Shown: one piece after another, positions 1 through 8,071 of the stretch
Position numbering within the stretch: the stretch's first letter is position 1
Layout of the letters: each line of letters starts with the position of its first letter
Source: Lachnospiraceae bacterium
Lineage (GTDB): Bacteria; Bacillota; Clostridia; Lachnospirales; Lachnospiraceae
DNA length: 64,000 nt
NCBI GenBank assembly: GCA_017520425.1
Contig: JAFXFO010000001.1
Coordinates: 1 to 64,000, forward strand
Direction of reading: 5' to 3'
Position numbers and translations under genes: made by a program
The notes under the pieces: model-generated
What the model saw: the letters and a program-made list of their open reading frames with translations, nothing else
What the model was told of the DNA's origin: nothing
Database searches by the model: none

Positions 1-146
1 AAATAACCCCTTCCAGGGGTGGCGAAAGCGGCAAAGGCGAAATGGCTTGAACGAAGTGAAAGCCAGCGTCTTTAGGCGCTGGCCGGTAACAAAGGCTTAT
101 AGCCGCAGAGCAAACCACCCGTTAGACGGGTGGTGCTGATTGCATT
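1..146 (+). mobile_element. Probable right end of an IS200/IS605-type element, with omegaRNA-like hairpins
   Basis: Seen: 146 bases packed with hairpins. ACCCC/GGGGT pairs at 6-20, GGCTT/AAGCC at about 43-64, GCCAGCG/CGCTGGC at about 62-83, and a perfect 9-bp stem ACCACCCGT/ACGGGTGGT at 114-134. Known: IS200/IS605 elements end in a subterminal hairpin, and the 3' part of their tnpB transcript forms a hairpin-rich guide RNA (omegaRNA). Inference: a tnpB gene on the + strand would lie just left of the window and this is its downstream end. The element stops within about 15 bases of the carB stop codon, so it sits immediately downstream of carB. It could instead be an unrelated structured terminator, but no U-tract follows the last stem. 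Confidence 0.5.
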
Positions 147-3100
147 TTATTTGTCATGAATTTCAGCGTGTAATTCCTGTAAGGACTTAATCGGGCTGTC
201 TGAATTTGCTTTTACAAAGCGGATACCTTCTGCGGTAGCTTTAGCAGCAGCAATGGTAGTCATGTAAGGAATCTTTGCCTTGATAGCAGCCTTTCTTAAG
301 TAGCTGTCATCGTTTGCGCTGTCCTTGCCAACAGGAGAGTTGATAATCATATCGAACTTACCATTGGTGATAGCATCCAATACATTGGGACGGCCTTCAA
401 ACAGCTTCTTAATCTTCTCAGCAGGGATGCCGGCTTCGTTTAAGATATCGCAGGTACCGCCGGTTGCCACAATCTTGAAACCGTCTTCGTGAAGCATCTG
501 AGCGACTTCTACAATTTCTGCCTTATCCTTGCGGTTTACGGAGATGAGTACGGTTCCTTCCAAAGGTAATTTGGACTGAGTTGCTTCCTGAGCCTTGTAG
601 AAGGCTTCACCATAGGAAGCGGATAATCCAAGTACTTCACCGGTAGAACGCATTTCCGGTCCCAACAGAGGGTCAACCTCAGGGAACATATTGAAGGGGA
701 AGACTGCTTCCTTAACACCGTAGTTAGGAATAACCTGTTCCTTAAGTGAAGGAACGGGTGAAGGTCTTCCGGTTAATTCTGAAGTAATGATTTCGGTTGC
801 CAAAGGTACCATGCGGATGTTACATACCTTGGATACCAACGGAACGGTACGGGATGCACGAGGATTCGCCTCAAGCACGTATACCTTGCCGTTTTCAATA
901 GCGTACTGCATGTTCATAAGACCGCGTACGTGCATTTCCTCAGCAATTTTTCTGGTGTATTCCTTAATGGTTGCCACATTTTCTTCGGAAATGTGAGCGG
1001 AAGGAATGATACAAGCGGAGTCGCCGGAGTGAACACCTGCAAGCTCGATATGCTCCATAACCGCAGGAACAAATGCATGGGTACCGTCACTGATTGCATC
1101 TGCTTCACACTCAAGAGCGTGATTTAAGAAACGGTCGATCAGGATAGGTCTGTCAGGTGTAACACCGATGGCAGCATTCATATAGTTAATCATGCCTTCA
1201 TCATCGTATACTACTTCCATACCACGTCCACCTAATACGTAGGAAGGACGAACCATGGTAGGATAACCAATTTTGTGAGCGATTTCTAAAGCTTCCTCTA
1301 CGGTAACAGCCATGCCTGATTCCGGCATAGGGATTTCCAGCTTCTCCATCATTTCACGGAATAAGTCACGGTCTTCTGCCAGGTCGATAACAGCAGGAGA
1401 AGTACCGAGAATCTTTACGCCGTTCTTTTCCAAATCAGCTGCTAAGTTCAGAGGAGTCTGACCGCCGAACTGAGCGATTACGCCGAGAGGCTTTTCCTTA
1501 TTGTAAATACTGAGAACATCTTCCAAAGTAAGAGGCTCAAAGTATAATTTATCTGAGGTATCATAGTCGGTTGAAACGGTTTCAGGGTTACAGTTCACGA
1601 TGATGGTTTCAAAGCCGAGCTTCTTTAATGCTAATGCGGCATGTACACAGCAATAGTCAAATTCGATACCCTGACCGATACGGTTAGGACCGCCACCTAA
1701 AATCATAATCTTAGGTCTGTCGGTGGATACAGGGTTCTTATCTTCACCATTGTAGGTGGAGTAGTAGTAAGCATTGTTTTCGGTACCGCTAACGTGTACG
1801 CCTTCCCAGTTTTCTTCTACACCAAGCTCGATACGCTTGTTGCGGATATCGGCTTCGGGAACTTCGAGAATCTGGCTCAAATATTTATCAGAGAAACCGT
1901 TCTTCTTAGCCTGAACAAGAGCTTCGTCAGCAGGAAGACTTCCCTTAGAAGCCATAAGTGCTTCTTCTTCCTCTACCAATTCCTTCATCTGCTCGATAAA
2001 GTAATGCTTCACCTTGGTCAGCTCATGGATTTCTTCTACGGTAGCACCCTTTCTTAATGCTTCATACATTACGAAGTGGCGCTCGCTGGAAGCGTTGATA
2101 AGCATCTTTAATAATTCGTCCTTGGTAAGGGTGTCAAAATTCTTAGCATGTCCCAGACCGTAACGGCCGTTTTCCAAACTGCGGATAGCCTTCTGGAATG
2201 CTTCTTTGTAGGTCTTACCGATACTCATTACTTCACCTACGGCACGCATCTGGGTACCCAGCTTGTCCTCAACGCCTTTGAACTTTTCAAATGCCCAGCG
2301 GGCAAACTTAATAACGATATAATCTCCGTCCGGCTCATACTTGTCCAAAGTACCATACTTACCACAAGGAATATCCTTTAAGGTAAGACCGGCAGCCAGC
2401 ATTGCGGATACCAATGCGATGGGGAAACCGGTTGCTTTGGAAGCAAGAGCAGAAGAACGGGAGGTACGGGGATTGATTTCAATAACAATAATTCTGTCGC
2501 TTATAGGATCGTGTGCAAACTGTACGTTGGTACCACCGATAACCTGTACGGATTCTACGATTTTAAACGCCTGTTCCTTTAATCTTGCCTGACATTCCTT
2601 GGAGATAGTCAGCATAGGTGCGGAACAGAAGGAGTCACCGGTATGAACACCAAGAGGGTCGATGTTTTCGATGAAGCAAACGGTAATCATATTGTTGTCT
2701 GCATCACGAACCACTTCTACTTCCAGCTCTTCCCAGCCCAAGATGGATTCTTCTACCAGAACCTGTCCTACTAAGCTGGCCTGCAAGCCACGTGCACATA
2801 CGGTTTTTAATTCTTCTTTATTGTAAACGAGACCGCCGCCTACACCACCCATGGTATAAGCAGGACGAAGGACTACGGGATAATTCAAACGGTCTGCGAT
2901 GTCTAAAGCTTCTTCTACGGAATAAGCTACTTCGCTTCGAGCCATTTCAATGCCCAGGGCATCCATTGCCTTTTTGAATTCTACACGGTCTTCACCACGT
3001 TCGATAGCATCTACCTGAACACCGATAACTTTTACGTTGTATTTGTCCAAGATACCTGCATTGTTTAACTCAGAACACAGGTTTAATGCAGACTGTCCGC

Positions 3101-3371
3101 CTAAGTTAGGAAGAAGTGCATCAGGACGTTCTTTTGCAATAATCTGCTCTAATCTTTCTACATTTAAAGGCTCGATGTAGGTTACATCTGCTGTCTCAGG
3201 GTCAGTCATGATGGTCGCAGGGTTGGAATTCACCAATACGATTTCATAACCCAGCTTACGCAGCGCCTTACAAGCCTGTGTACCTGAGTAGTCAAATTCG
3301 CATGCCTGACCGATGATGATGGGACCGGAGCCAATAATCAGTACTTTGTTAATATCCGTTCTTTTTGGCAT
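147..3371 (-). CDS. carB: Carbamoyl-phosphate synthase large chain
   Basis: Makes carbamoyl phosphate from bicarbonate, ATP and glutamine-derived ammonia, for pyrimidine and arginine synthesis in the cytoplasm. 1074 residues from the chosen start, the usual family length. It has the expected internal duplication: a first half with IIGSGPIIIGQACEFDYSG near residue 15 and an ATP-grasp domain, an oligomerisation region, a second half with LGGGPNRIGQGIEFDY and a second ATP-grasp domain, and a C-terminal MGS-type allosteric domain (VATGGTCDIL). An in-frame ATG further upstream at 3455 was rejected because it lies upstream of the promoter at 3438-3465. The ATG at 3371 has the site AAAGGAGGATAT just before it. 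The small subunit gene carA is not adjacent, which is unusual because carA and carB are commonly paired. Function is highly certain. Confidence 0.98.
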   Translation of the reverse strand: MPKRTDINKVLIIGSGPIIIGQACEFDYSGTQACKALRKLGYEIVLVNSNPATIMTDPETADVTYIEPLNVERLEQIIAKERPDALLPNLGGQSALNLCSELNNAGILDKYNVKVIGVQVDAIERGEDRVEFKKAMDALGIEMARSEVAYSVEEALDIADRLNYPVVLRPAYTMGGVGGGLVYNKEELKTVCARGLQASLVGQVLVEESILGWEELEVEVVRDADNNMITVCFIENIDPLGVHTGDSFCSAPMLTISKECQARLKEQAFKIVESVQVIGGTNVQFAHDPISDRIIVIEINPRTSRSSALASKATGFPIALVSAMLAAGLTLKDIPCGKYGTLDKYEPDGDYIVIKFARWAFEKFKGVEDKLGTQMRAVGEVMSIGKTYKEAFQKAIRSLENGRYGLGHAKNFDTLTKDELLKMLINASSERHFVMYEALRKGATVEEIHELTKVKHYFIEQMKELVEEEEALMASKGSLPADEALVQAKKNGFSDKYLSQILEVPEADIRNKRIELGVEENWEGVHVSGTENNAYYYSTYNGEDKNPVSTDRPKIMILGGGPNRIGQGIEFDYCCVHAALALKKLGFETIIVNCNPETVSTDYDTSDKLYFEPLTLEDVLSIYNKEKPLGVIAQFGGQTPLNLAADLEKNGVKILGTSPAVIDLAEDRDLFREMMEKLEIPMPESGMAVTVEEALEIAHKIGYPTMVRPSYVLGGRGMEVVYDDEGMINYMNAAIGVTPDRPILIDRFLNHALECEADAISDGTHAFVPAVMEHIELAGVHSGDSACIIPSAHISEENVATIKEYTRKIAEEMHVRGLMNMQYAIENGKVYVLEANPRASRTVPLVSKVCNIRMVPLATEIITSELTGRPSPVPSLKEQVIPNYGVKEAVFPFNMFPEVDPLLGPEMRSTGEVLGLSASYGEAFYKAQEATQSKLPLEGTVLISVNRKDKAEIVEVAQMLHEDGFKIVATGGTCDILNEAGIPAEKIKKLFEGRPNVLDAITNGKFDMIINSPVGKDSANDDSYLRKAAIKAKIPYMTTIAAAKATAEGIRFVKANSDSPIKSLQELHAEIHDK

Positions 3372-3437
3372 TGAAATATCCTCCTTTGTCCTCCGAATCT
3401 CATAGATATCCAGAGTAACATATTTTCTTCTCATAAT

Positions 3438-3465
3438 ATTATATAGGAAATACAAAAAAGCACAA
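3438..3465 (-). promoter_or_regulatory. carB promoter
   Basis: On the minus strand, TTGTGC (-35), a 16-base spacer and a perfect TATAAT (-10) lie about 70 bases before the carB ATG. The transcript would start near 3431, leaving a roughly 60-base leader. No attenuator hairpin is obvious in the leader. Confidence 0.75.
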
Positions 3466-3549
3466 GAGTTTTTTGCGTAAAAATCGTTAGAATTTTTTTG
3501 CGAAATAAGGCAATTATATGGTAAATTTCACACAAAGAAAAAGGAAGGA

Positions 3550-3882
3550 CTATTTGTCCTTCCAAATCCGTATCATTTTAATTAATTTAATCTTTTCGCT
3601 ATCACTTAAATCAGAAAGTAAGCCCATGATTTCGTTGTCAATAGCAGTAGCAGTATAAGTAGAATCCATACTTCCCACCAAAGAATCCAAAGTAACATTG
3701 GTCAGCTTGGCAAAATATACTAACATTCGTAAGGACATTGCGGTTCTGCCGTTTTCAACGTTGCAAATATATCCGGGAGTAGCATCTAAAGCCTTTGCCA
3801 CCTGTTCCTGTGTAAGATGATTGTCGATTCTTATTTGACGAATTCTTTTAGCCAGATCCATATCCGTATTAGATGTAATCAT
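3550..3882 (-). CDS. Small XRE-family helix-turn-helix regulator
   Basis: 110-residue DNA-binding protein. The XRE helix-turn-helix spans about residues 10-65 (LAKRIRQIRIDNHLTQEQVA, then TPGYICNVENGRTAMSLRML). A short C-terminal tail, probably helical, shows no effector domain. The ATG at 3882 follows a good AGGAGG site. It is transcribed away from dgt and toward carB, with its own promoter at 3946-3974. Targets are unknown; nothing nearby identifies a toxin partner or phage genes, so it may be a free-standing regulator that controls itself. Confidence 0.85.
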   Translation of the reverse strand: MITSNTDMDLAKRIRQIRIDNHLTQEQVAKALDATPGYICNVENGRTAMSLRMLVYFAKLTNVTLDSLVGSMDSTYTATAIDNEIMGLLSDLSDSEKIKLIKMIRIWKDK

Positions 3883-3945
3883 AAATGTCCTCCTGTAATG
3901 TAAAATAGTGTCTGGTTTTTGTCATTGCGTTTACAAACTAATGGT

Positions 3946-3974
3946 ATTATATATCATAGTTAACGGTTTCGCAA
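3946..3974 (-). promoter_or_regulatory. Promoter of the XRE regulator
   Basis: Minus strand TTGCGA (-35), 17-base spacer, perfect TATAAT (-10), about 65 bases ahead of the regulator's ATG. Confidence 0.7.
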
Positions 3975-4136
3975 GTATTAGGTTTATTTTTTTACCGCTT
4001 TTTTTACAGTTGTTTTGGGGAAGGTGGGATGCCGGAATGTGTCTAAAAACCTAGTAAAAAAGAGGTTTTGGGTTATGGGTTGCGAAAAGGAGCGGATAAG
4101 AGTAAAATAGTAGCTATATACGAAAGGGGCATTCAT

Positions 4137-5549
4137 ATGGAGTGGAAACAGTTATTATGTCCGGAACGAATCCGTAGAGTAAAAAGTAATCCCGGGGGTA
4201 GTGATTTACGTACGGAATTTGAGAAGGATTATCATAGAATTATAGGAAGTGCATCGTTCAGACGTCTGCAGGATAAGACACAGGTTTTTCCTTTGGACAA
4301 GAGTGATTTTATCCGTACCCGTCTGACCCATTCGCTGGAGGTGGCATCCTTTGCCAAGTCTTTGGGACAGAATATTTCCCAAAAGATACTGAAGGAAATC
4401 AAGGATCCCGGATTTTTGCCGGAGAATCAGAACGATGTGTGCGATATTCTGGAGTGCGCAGGCCTTCTTCATGATATCGGCAATCCGCCCTTCGGTCATT
4501 TCGGTGAAACGGTTATTAGGGACTGGTTTCGCAACAATATGCAAAGATTTACCTTTAAGGGCAAACCTTTGACAGAATATCTGACCCCTCAGATGCTGAA
4601 TGATTTTTACAACTTTGAAGGTAATACCCAGGCACTCCGTTTGGTGAGCAAGCTTCATTATCTAATAGACGAGCATGGTATGAATCTGACCATTGGTCTG
4701 TTGGGGACCATTATCAAGTATCCCGGATCTTCTCTGGAGATTGATAAGGACAGTGGGGATATACATACCAAAAAGATGGGCTATTATTTTGCGGAAACGG
4801 AAGTTTTTGAGGAAATACAGAAGACTCTTGGAACCAACGGTCGACGTCATCCATTAGCCTTTTTATTGGAAGCAGCAGACGATATTGCTTACAAGACTGC
4901 GGATGTGGAGGATGCCTTTAAGAAGGGATGCATGACATTTGAACAGCTTTTGCTTGAATTGAAACAGGGTGGTCAGGGAGAGCCGGTCGATGGGGAGTAT
5001 TTTGATTTGATTCGTCTTTTGGAGAAACGATATCTTCAGGCCAAAGAACGGGGTATGGCAAGGCCGGATATAAATGCAGTGCAAAACTGGATTGTGACCG
5101 TGCAAGGCAGACTCATCAGCTGTGCCACTAATACCTTTGTGAAATATTATGATGATATTATGAAGGGACAGTTTAAGAAGGAATTGATTTCTGAAGGCTA
5201 TGAAGCCAGACTGGCTTATGTGTTAGGAGATATTGCCTATCGCTATGCCTTTGTAACGGTACCCATCTATAAGCTGGAGATTGCAGCGGAAACCACCTTG
5301 AATTTCCTGCTGGAGCGTTTTGTGGGAGCGGCAGTGTTGTATGATACAGAAGAGTACAAAACCGATGTACAGCAGAAAATGATGGCCCTGGTTTCTGATA
5401 ATTATAAGGCCATTTATAAGATTTACAGTAAAGGAAAGAGTGAGGAAGAGAAGCTTTATCTGCGCTTGCTTTTGGTGACGGATTCCATCTGCGGTATGAC
5501 CGACAGCTATGCCAAGAGACTTTATCAGGAGCTTAGCGGAATCCTGTAA
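4137..5549 (+). CDS. dgt: dGTP triphosphohydrolase / dNTPase, HD superfamily
   Basis: Hydrolyses dGTP or other dNTPs to the nucleoside plus tripolyphosphate, adjusting the nucleotide pool. 470 residues. The HD-domain metal ligands are visible: His65 in TRLTHSLEV, His112-Asp113 in GLLHDIGNPPFGHFGE and a later Asp in EAADDIAYKTADVEDA. The N-terminal SFRRLQDKTQVFPL stretch is typical of the Dgt family. An upstream in-frame ATG at 4068 would add 23 residues; the ATG at 4137 was preferred because AAAGGGG sits just before it and the family normally starts with a short lead into the RRLQDKTQV motif. It is followed by an intrinsic terminator at 5561-5606, so it is probably a single-gene transcript. 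Confidence 0.93.
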   Translation: MEWKQLLCPERIRRVKSNPGGSDLRTEFEKDYHRIIGSASFRRLQDKTQVFPLDKSDFIRTRLTHSLEVASFAKSLGQNISQKILKEIKDPGFLPENQNDVCDILECAGLLHDIGNPPFGHFGETVIRDWFRNNMQRFTFKGKPLTEYLTPQMLNDFYNFEGNTQALRLVSKLHYLIDEHGMNLTIGLLGTIIKYPGSSLEIDKDSGDIHTKKMGYYFAETEVFEEIQKTLGTNGRRHPLAFLLEAADDIAYKTADVEDAFKKGCMTFEQLLLELKQGGQGEPVDGEYFDLIRLLEKRYLQAKERGMARPDINAVQNWIVTVQGRLISCATNTFVKYYDDIMKGQFKKELISEGYEARLAYVLGDIAYRYAFVTVPIYKLEIAAETTLNFLLERFVGAAVLYDTEEYKTDVQQKMMALVSDNYKAIYKIYSKGKSEEEKLYLRLLLVTDSICGMTDSYAKRLYQELSGIL

Positions 5550-5560
5550 TGTGGACAAAG

Positions 5561-5606
5561 AACCCGGCATATATTCTACAAAGAATGTATGTTGGGTTTA
5601 TTTTTT
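5561..5606 (+). terminator. Intrinsic terminator after dgt
   Basis: Arms 5561-5577 and 5582-5598 pair over 17 positions (three as G-U) around loop ACAA, followed by TATTTTTT. It ends directly at an ATG (5607) of the next gene. Confidence 0.8.
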
Positions 5607-6434
5607 ATGAAACAATTAGGAAGTATGGGAACCGTGCCGGAGTGGTTGAATCTAAGGAATGTATTGACAGTAGTGTTTTTGCTGGCTATGTTTTTCGTGG
5701 GAAGGGCCATTGCTTACGCTACCACACCTACGGCGGGAGTGGTGGCACAAACAGAGAATTGGGGACTTGGCTTTGGAGAAAAAGGGACACAACCCACCGG
5801 TAACGAGTCGGCAGAAACCTTAAAAAAGTATGATGCACATTATGTGGGCGATAGTGAGGAGAAGGTCATATATCTGACCTTTGATGCGGGCTTTGAAAAC
5901 GGTAATACAGAGCCTATTTTAGATGCTTTAAAGAAGCACAATGCCAAGGGAACCTTCTTTGTAGTGGGACATTATCTGGAGACCGCACCGGAGTTAATCA
6001 AGCGTATGGTGGAGGAAGGTCATACAGTAGGCAACCATACTTATCACCATCCGGATATGTCCAAGATATCCGATAAGGCGGCTTTTACCAAGGAAATGCA
6101 GGATGTGGAAAGCTTATATAAGGAAATCACGGGAGAAGAAATGGTACCTTACTATCGTCCGCCACAGGGCAAATACAGTACCTCCAATATGCAGATGGCC
6201 AAGGAACTGGGGTACCATACCTTCTTTTGGAGTCTGGCCTACGTGGACTGGTATCAGGATAAGCAACCCAGTCATGAGGAAGCCTTTGATAAGCTGTTAA
6301 ACCGTATCCATCCCGGAGCCATTGTACTTCTGCACAGTACTTCACAAACCAATGGAGAGATTATGGATGAACTTCTGACCAAATGGGAGGAGATGGGCTA
6401 CCGCTTCGGAACCCTGGAGGAACTGATGGAGTAG
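5607..6434 (+). CDS. Polysaccharide deacetylase, PdaA-like (CE4)
   Basis: Removes acetyl groups from N-acetylated cell-wall sugars outside the membrane. It carries an N-terminal hydrophobic anchor (NVLTVVFLLAMFFVGRAIAYA), then a CE4 NodB domain: motif 1 YLTFDAGFENGNT, motif 2 HTVGNHTYHHPDMS (metal histidines), motif 3 YYRPPQGKYS, and a C-terminal IVLLHSTSQTNGE. The TFDAG..ENG pattern resembles PdaA, which makes muramic delta-lactam in the spore cortex; the spore role is inferred from family only. The start is uncertain: an ATG at 5589 falls inside the terminator hairpin, 5607 follows its U-run, and 5625 has AGGAAG very close upstream. None has an ideal ribosome binding site. The product is secure, the first ten or so residues are not. 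Confidence 0.88.
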   Translation: MKQLGSMGTVPEWLNLRNVLTVVFLLAMFFVGRAIAYATTPTAGVVAQTENWGLGFGEKGTQPTGNESAETLKKYDAHYVGDSEEKVIYLTFDAGFENGNTEPILDALKKHNAKGTFFVVGHYLETAPELIKRMVEEGHTVGNHTYHHPDMSKISDKAAFTKEMQDVESLYKEITGEEMVPYYRPPQGKYSTSNMQMAKELGYHTFFWSLAYVDWYQDKQPSHEEAFDKLLNRIHPGAIVLLHSTSQTNGEIMDELLTKWEEMGYRFGTLEELME

Positions 6435-6673
6435 AACACCTGCAAGGGGCATGGGGCGTAGAATATCCCTTGGTTGCGCAAGTCCTCGGACGCACGAATT
6501 ACTAAAGCTTTCAAATCATGCTAAAAGCAGGCACAAAAATCTCAAACTTGCTACGCTCAAACAGGTGAGATTTTTGCACCTAACGCATTCTTTGCAGGCT
6601 TAAGAAATTCTGTGCATCCTGCGGGAGCTTGCAACCAAGGGATATTCTACGCCCCATGCCCCTTGCTAGGGTT
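6434..6673. repeat. Giant inverted repeat (perfect 36-bp arms)
   Basis: Arms 6442-6477 and 6631-6666 are perfect reverse complements over 36 bases. Outward, GAAC pairs with GTTC across a short mismatch. Inward, pairing continues imperfectly (CCTCGGACGCAC against GTGCATCCTGCGG). At the tip, AAAAATCTCA pairs with TGAGATTTTT at about 6535-6587. The whole 240-bp gap between the deacetylase and the VWA gene is therefore one long hairpin. It contains no gene, no U-run at either end and no obvious target-site duplication. It may be a miniature inverted-repeat element or a structured RNA. Confidence 0.85.
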
Positions 6674-6765
6674 CCCCGGGATGTGGTAGAATAGGGAGAA
6701 ATCATGAATGAAAACCCTGTCAAAAGGGGAAAGATAATCTCAGAAAAAGCGAAAGAAGGGTGCAG

Positions 6766-8055
6766 ATGACAAACAGACCGGAACAGGAGAAAGCAAAACA
6801 AATCAGTGCATTGGCCAGACAGGTATTGTTCCTTGCCAGGGATAATATCCTGGTTTCTTTGCGCTTTTTTGACGTGGCACTGACCGGGCTGATTTGGAAG
6901 GAAGTACCGGGAATCGGTGTGATAGCCACAGATGGAAAAGTACTGCAATACGACCCGGTGTATATTTTGCAGGAGTATGAAAAGGAACCTAAAAGAGTGA
7001 CAAGAATGCTTTTGCATACTTTGCTCCACTGTATTTTTTATCATAATTTTCAGTATGACAAAGTAGATAAGGACTGTTGGGATTTGGCTGTGGATTTGGC
7101 GGTGGAGAATACCATCCTGGAGCTGCAGGTACCTTCCGTACAGCTGGAAACAGACAGGGAGGCGGTTGCCAAGCTGCGAGTCTGGAAGGAAGATGTGGGA
7201 GTGCTGACAGCAGAACGGATTTACAAATACATCCGTACCAATCCTTTATCCCCCAGAGAGAAGGAGGAGCTGAACCGATTGTTTTATCGGGACAGTCACA
7301 CACTTTGGACACCCAAAGAAGAATTGGTGATATCTCAGGAGCAATGGCAGAAAATCAGTGAGAGGATTAAGGCGGATTTGAAGGCCTTCAGCAAGGCCAG
7401 AAACAATACGGAGAGTTTGGAGAAGAATCTTTCCGAGGCCACAAAAGAGCGTTACGATTATGGAGAAATCTTACGACGTTTTACGGTCATGGGCGAGAAC
7501 ATTACGGTAAATGACGAGGAATTTGATTATATCTATTACACCTATGGGTTGGAGCTGTATGGTAACATGCCCCTGGTGGAGCCCCTGGAGTATCGGGAGA
7601 GCAAAAAGGTGAAGGAATTTGTCATCGCTCTGGATACTTCGGCATCATGTAGAGGACAGATTGTAAGAGAGTTTCTGAAAAAGACCTATTCTATCCTTAA
7701 GAGTAGCGAAAACTTTTTTTCAAAGATAAATGTGCACATTATCCAATGCGACAACAGCATACAGCAGGATACCAAAGTGACCTGTGATGAGGATTTTGAG
7801 AATTTCCTGAAAAACGGTAGGCTGCAGGGATTTGGAGGTACGGATTTCAGGCCGGTATTTGAGTATGTGGAGCAGTTGCAGGAGCAGGGAGAATTTGAAA
7901 ACCTGAAGGGACTTATCTATTTTACGGATGGATATGGTATTTATCCGGAACGGATGCCGGATTTTGATGTGATATTTGCTTTTTTGGAGGAGGATGAACA
8001 TCGCGCCCCGGTGCCTCCGTGGAGTTTGCAGGTGATTGTGCCAATAGAGGAATAA
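6766..8055 (+). CDS. VWA-domain protein with degenerate metallopeptidase-like N-terminus (DUF2201-like)
   Basis: 429 residues. The N-terminal half resembles the DUF2201 N-terminal metallopeptidase-like domain; where HExxH would be expected it reads HTLLHCIFYH near residue 83, so the catalytic Glu is replaced by Thr and protease activity is doubtful. The C-terminal third is a von Willebrand A domain with a complete MIDAS: DTSAS near residue 289, GFGGTDF, and YFTDGYG. Such proteins pair with MoxR-type ATPases, as here: the AAA+ gene starts 16 bases downstream. Known partners act as chaperones that load metals or remodel complexes; the target here is unknown. The ATG at 6766 was chosen over a GTG at 6760 because GAAGGG ends at 6760. 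Confidence 0.82.
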   Translation: MTNRPEQEKAKQISALARQVLFLARDNILVSLRFFDVALTGLIWKEVPGIGVIATDGKVLQYDPVYILQEYEKEPKRVTRMLLHTLLHCIFYHNFQYDKVDKDCWDLAVDLAVENTILELQVPSVQLETDREAVAKLRVWKEDVGVLTAERIYKYIRTNPLSPREKEELNRLFYRDSHTLWTPKEELVISQEQWQKISERIKADLKAFSKARNNTESLEKNLSEATKERYDYGEILRRFTVMGENITVNDEEFDYIYYTYGLELYGNMPLVEPLEYRESKKVKEFVIALDTSASCRGQIVREFLKKTYSILKSSENFFSKINVHIIQCDNSIQQDTKVTCDEDFENFLKNGRLQGFGGTDFRPVFEYVEQLQEQGEFENLKGLIYFTDGYGIYPERMPDFDVIFAFLEEDEHRAPVPPWSLQVIVPIEE

Positions 8056-8071
8056 TAAAGGAGAATAGAAG

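Noticed and set aside
3372-3455. N-terminal extension of carB
   Set aside because: It lies over the promoter and beyond the normal CarB start; the ATG at 3371 has a strong ribosome binding site.
5664-5692. TTGACA-17-TATGTT promoter-like sequence inside the deacetylase gene
   Set aside because: It lies within the membrane-anchor codons of an intact gene with no gene start nearby; taken as chance.
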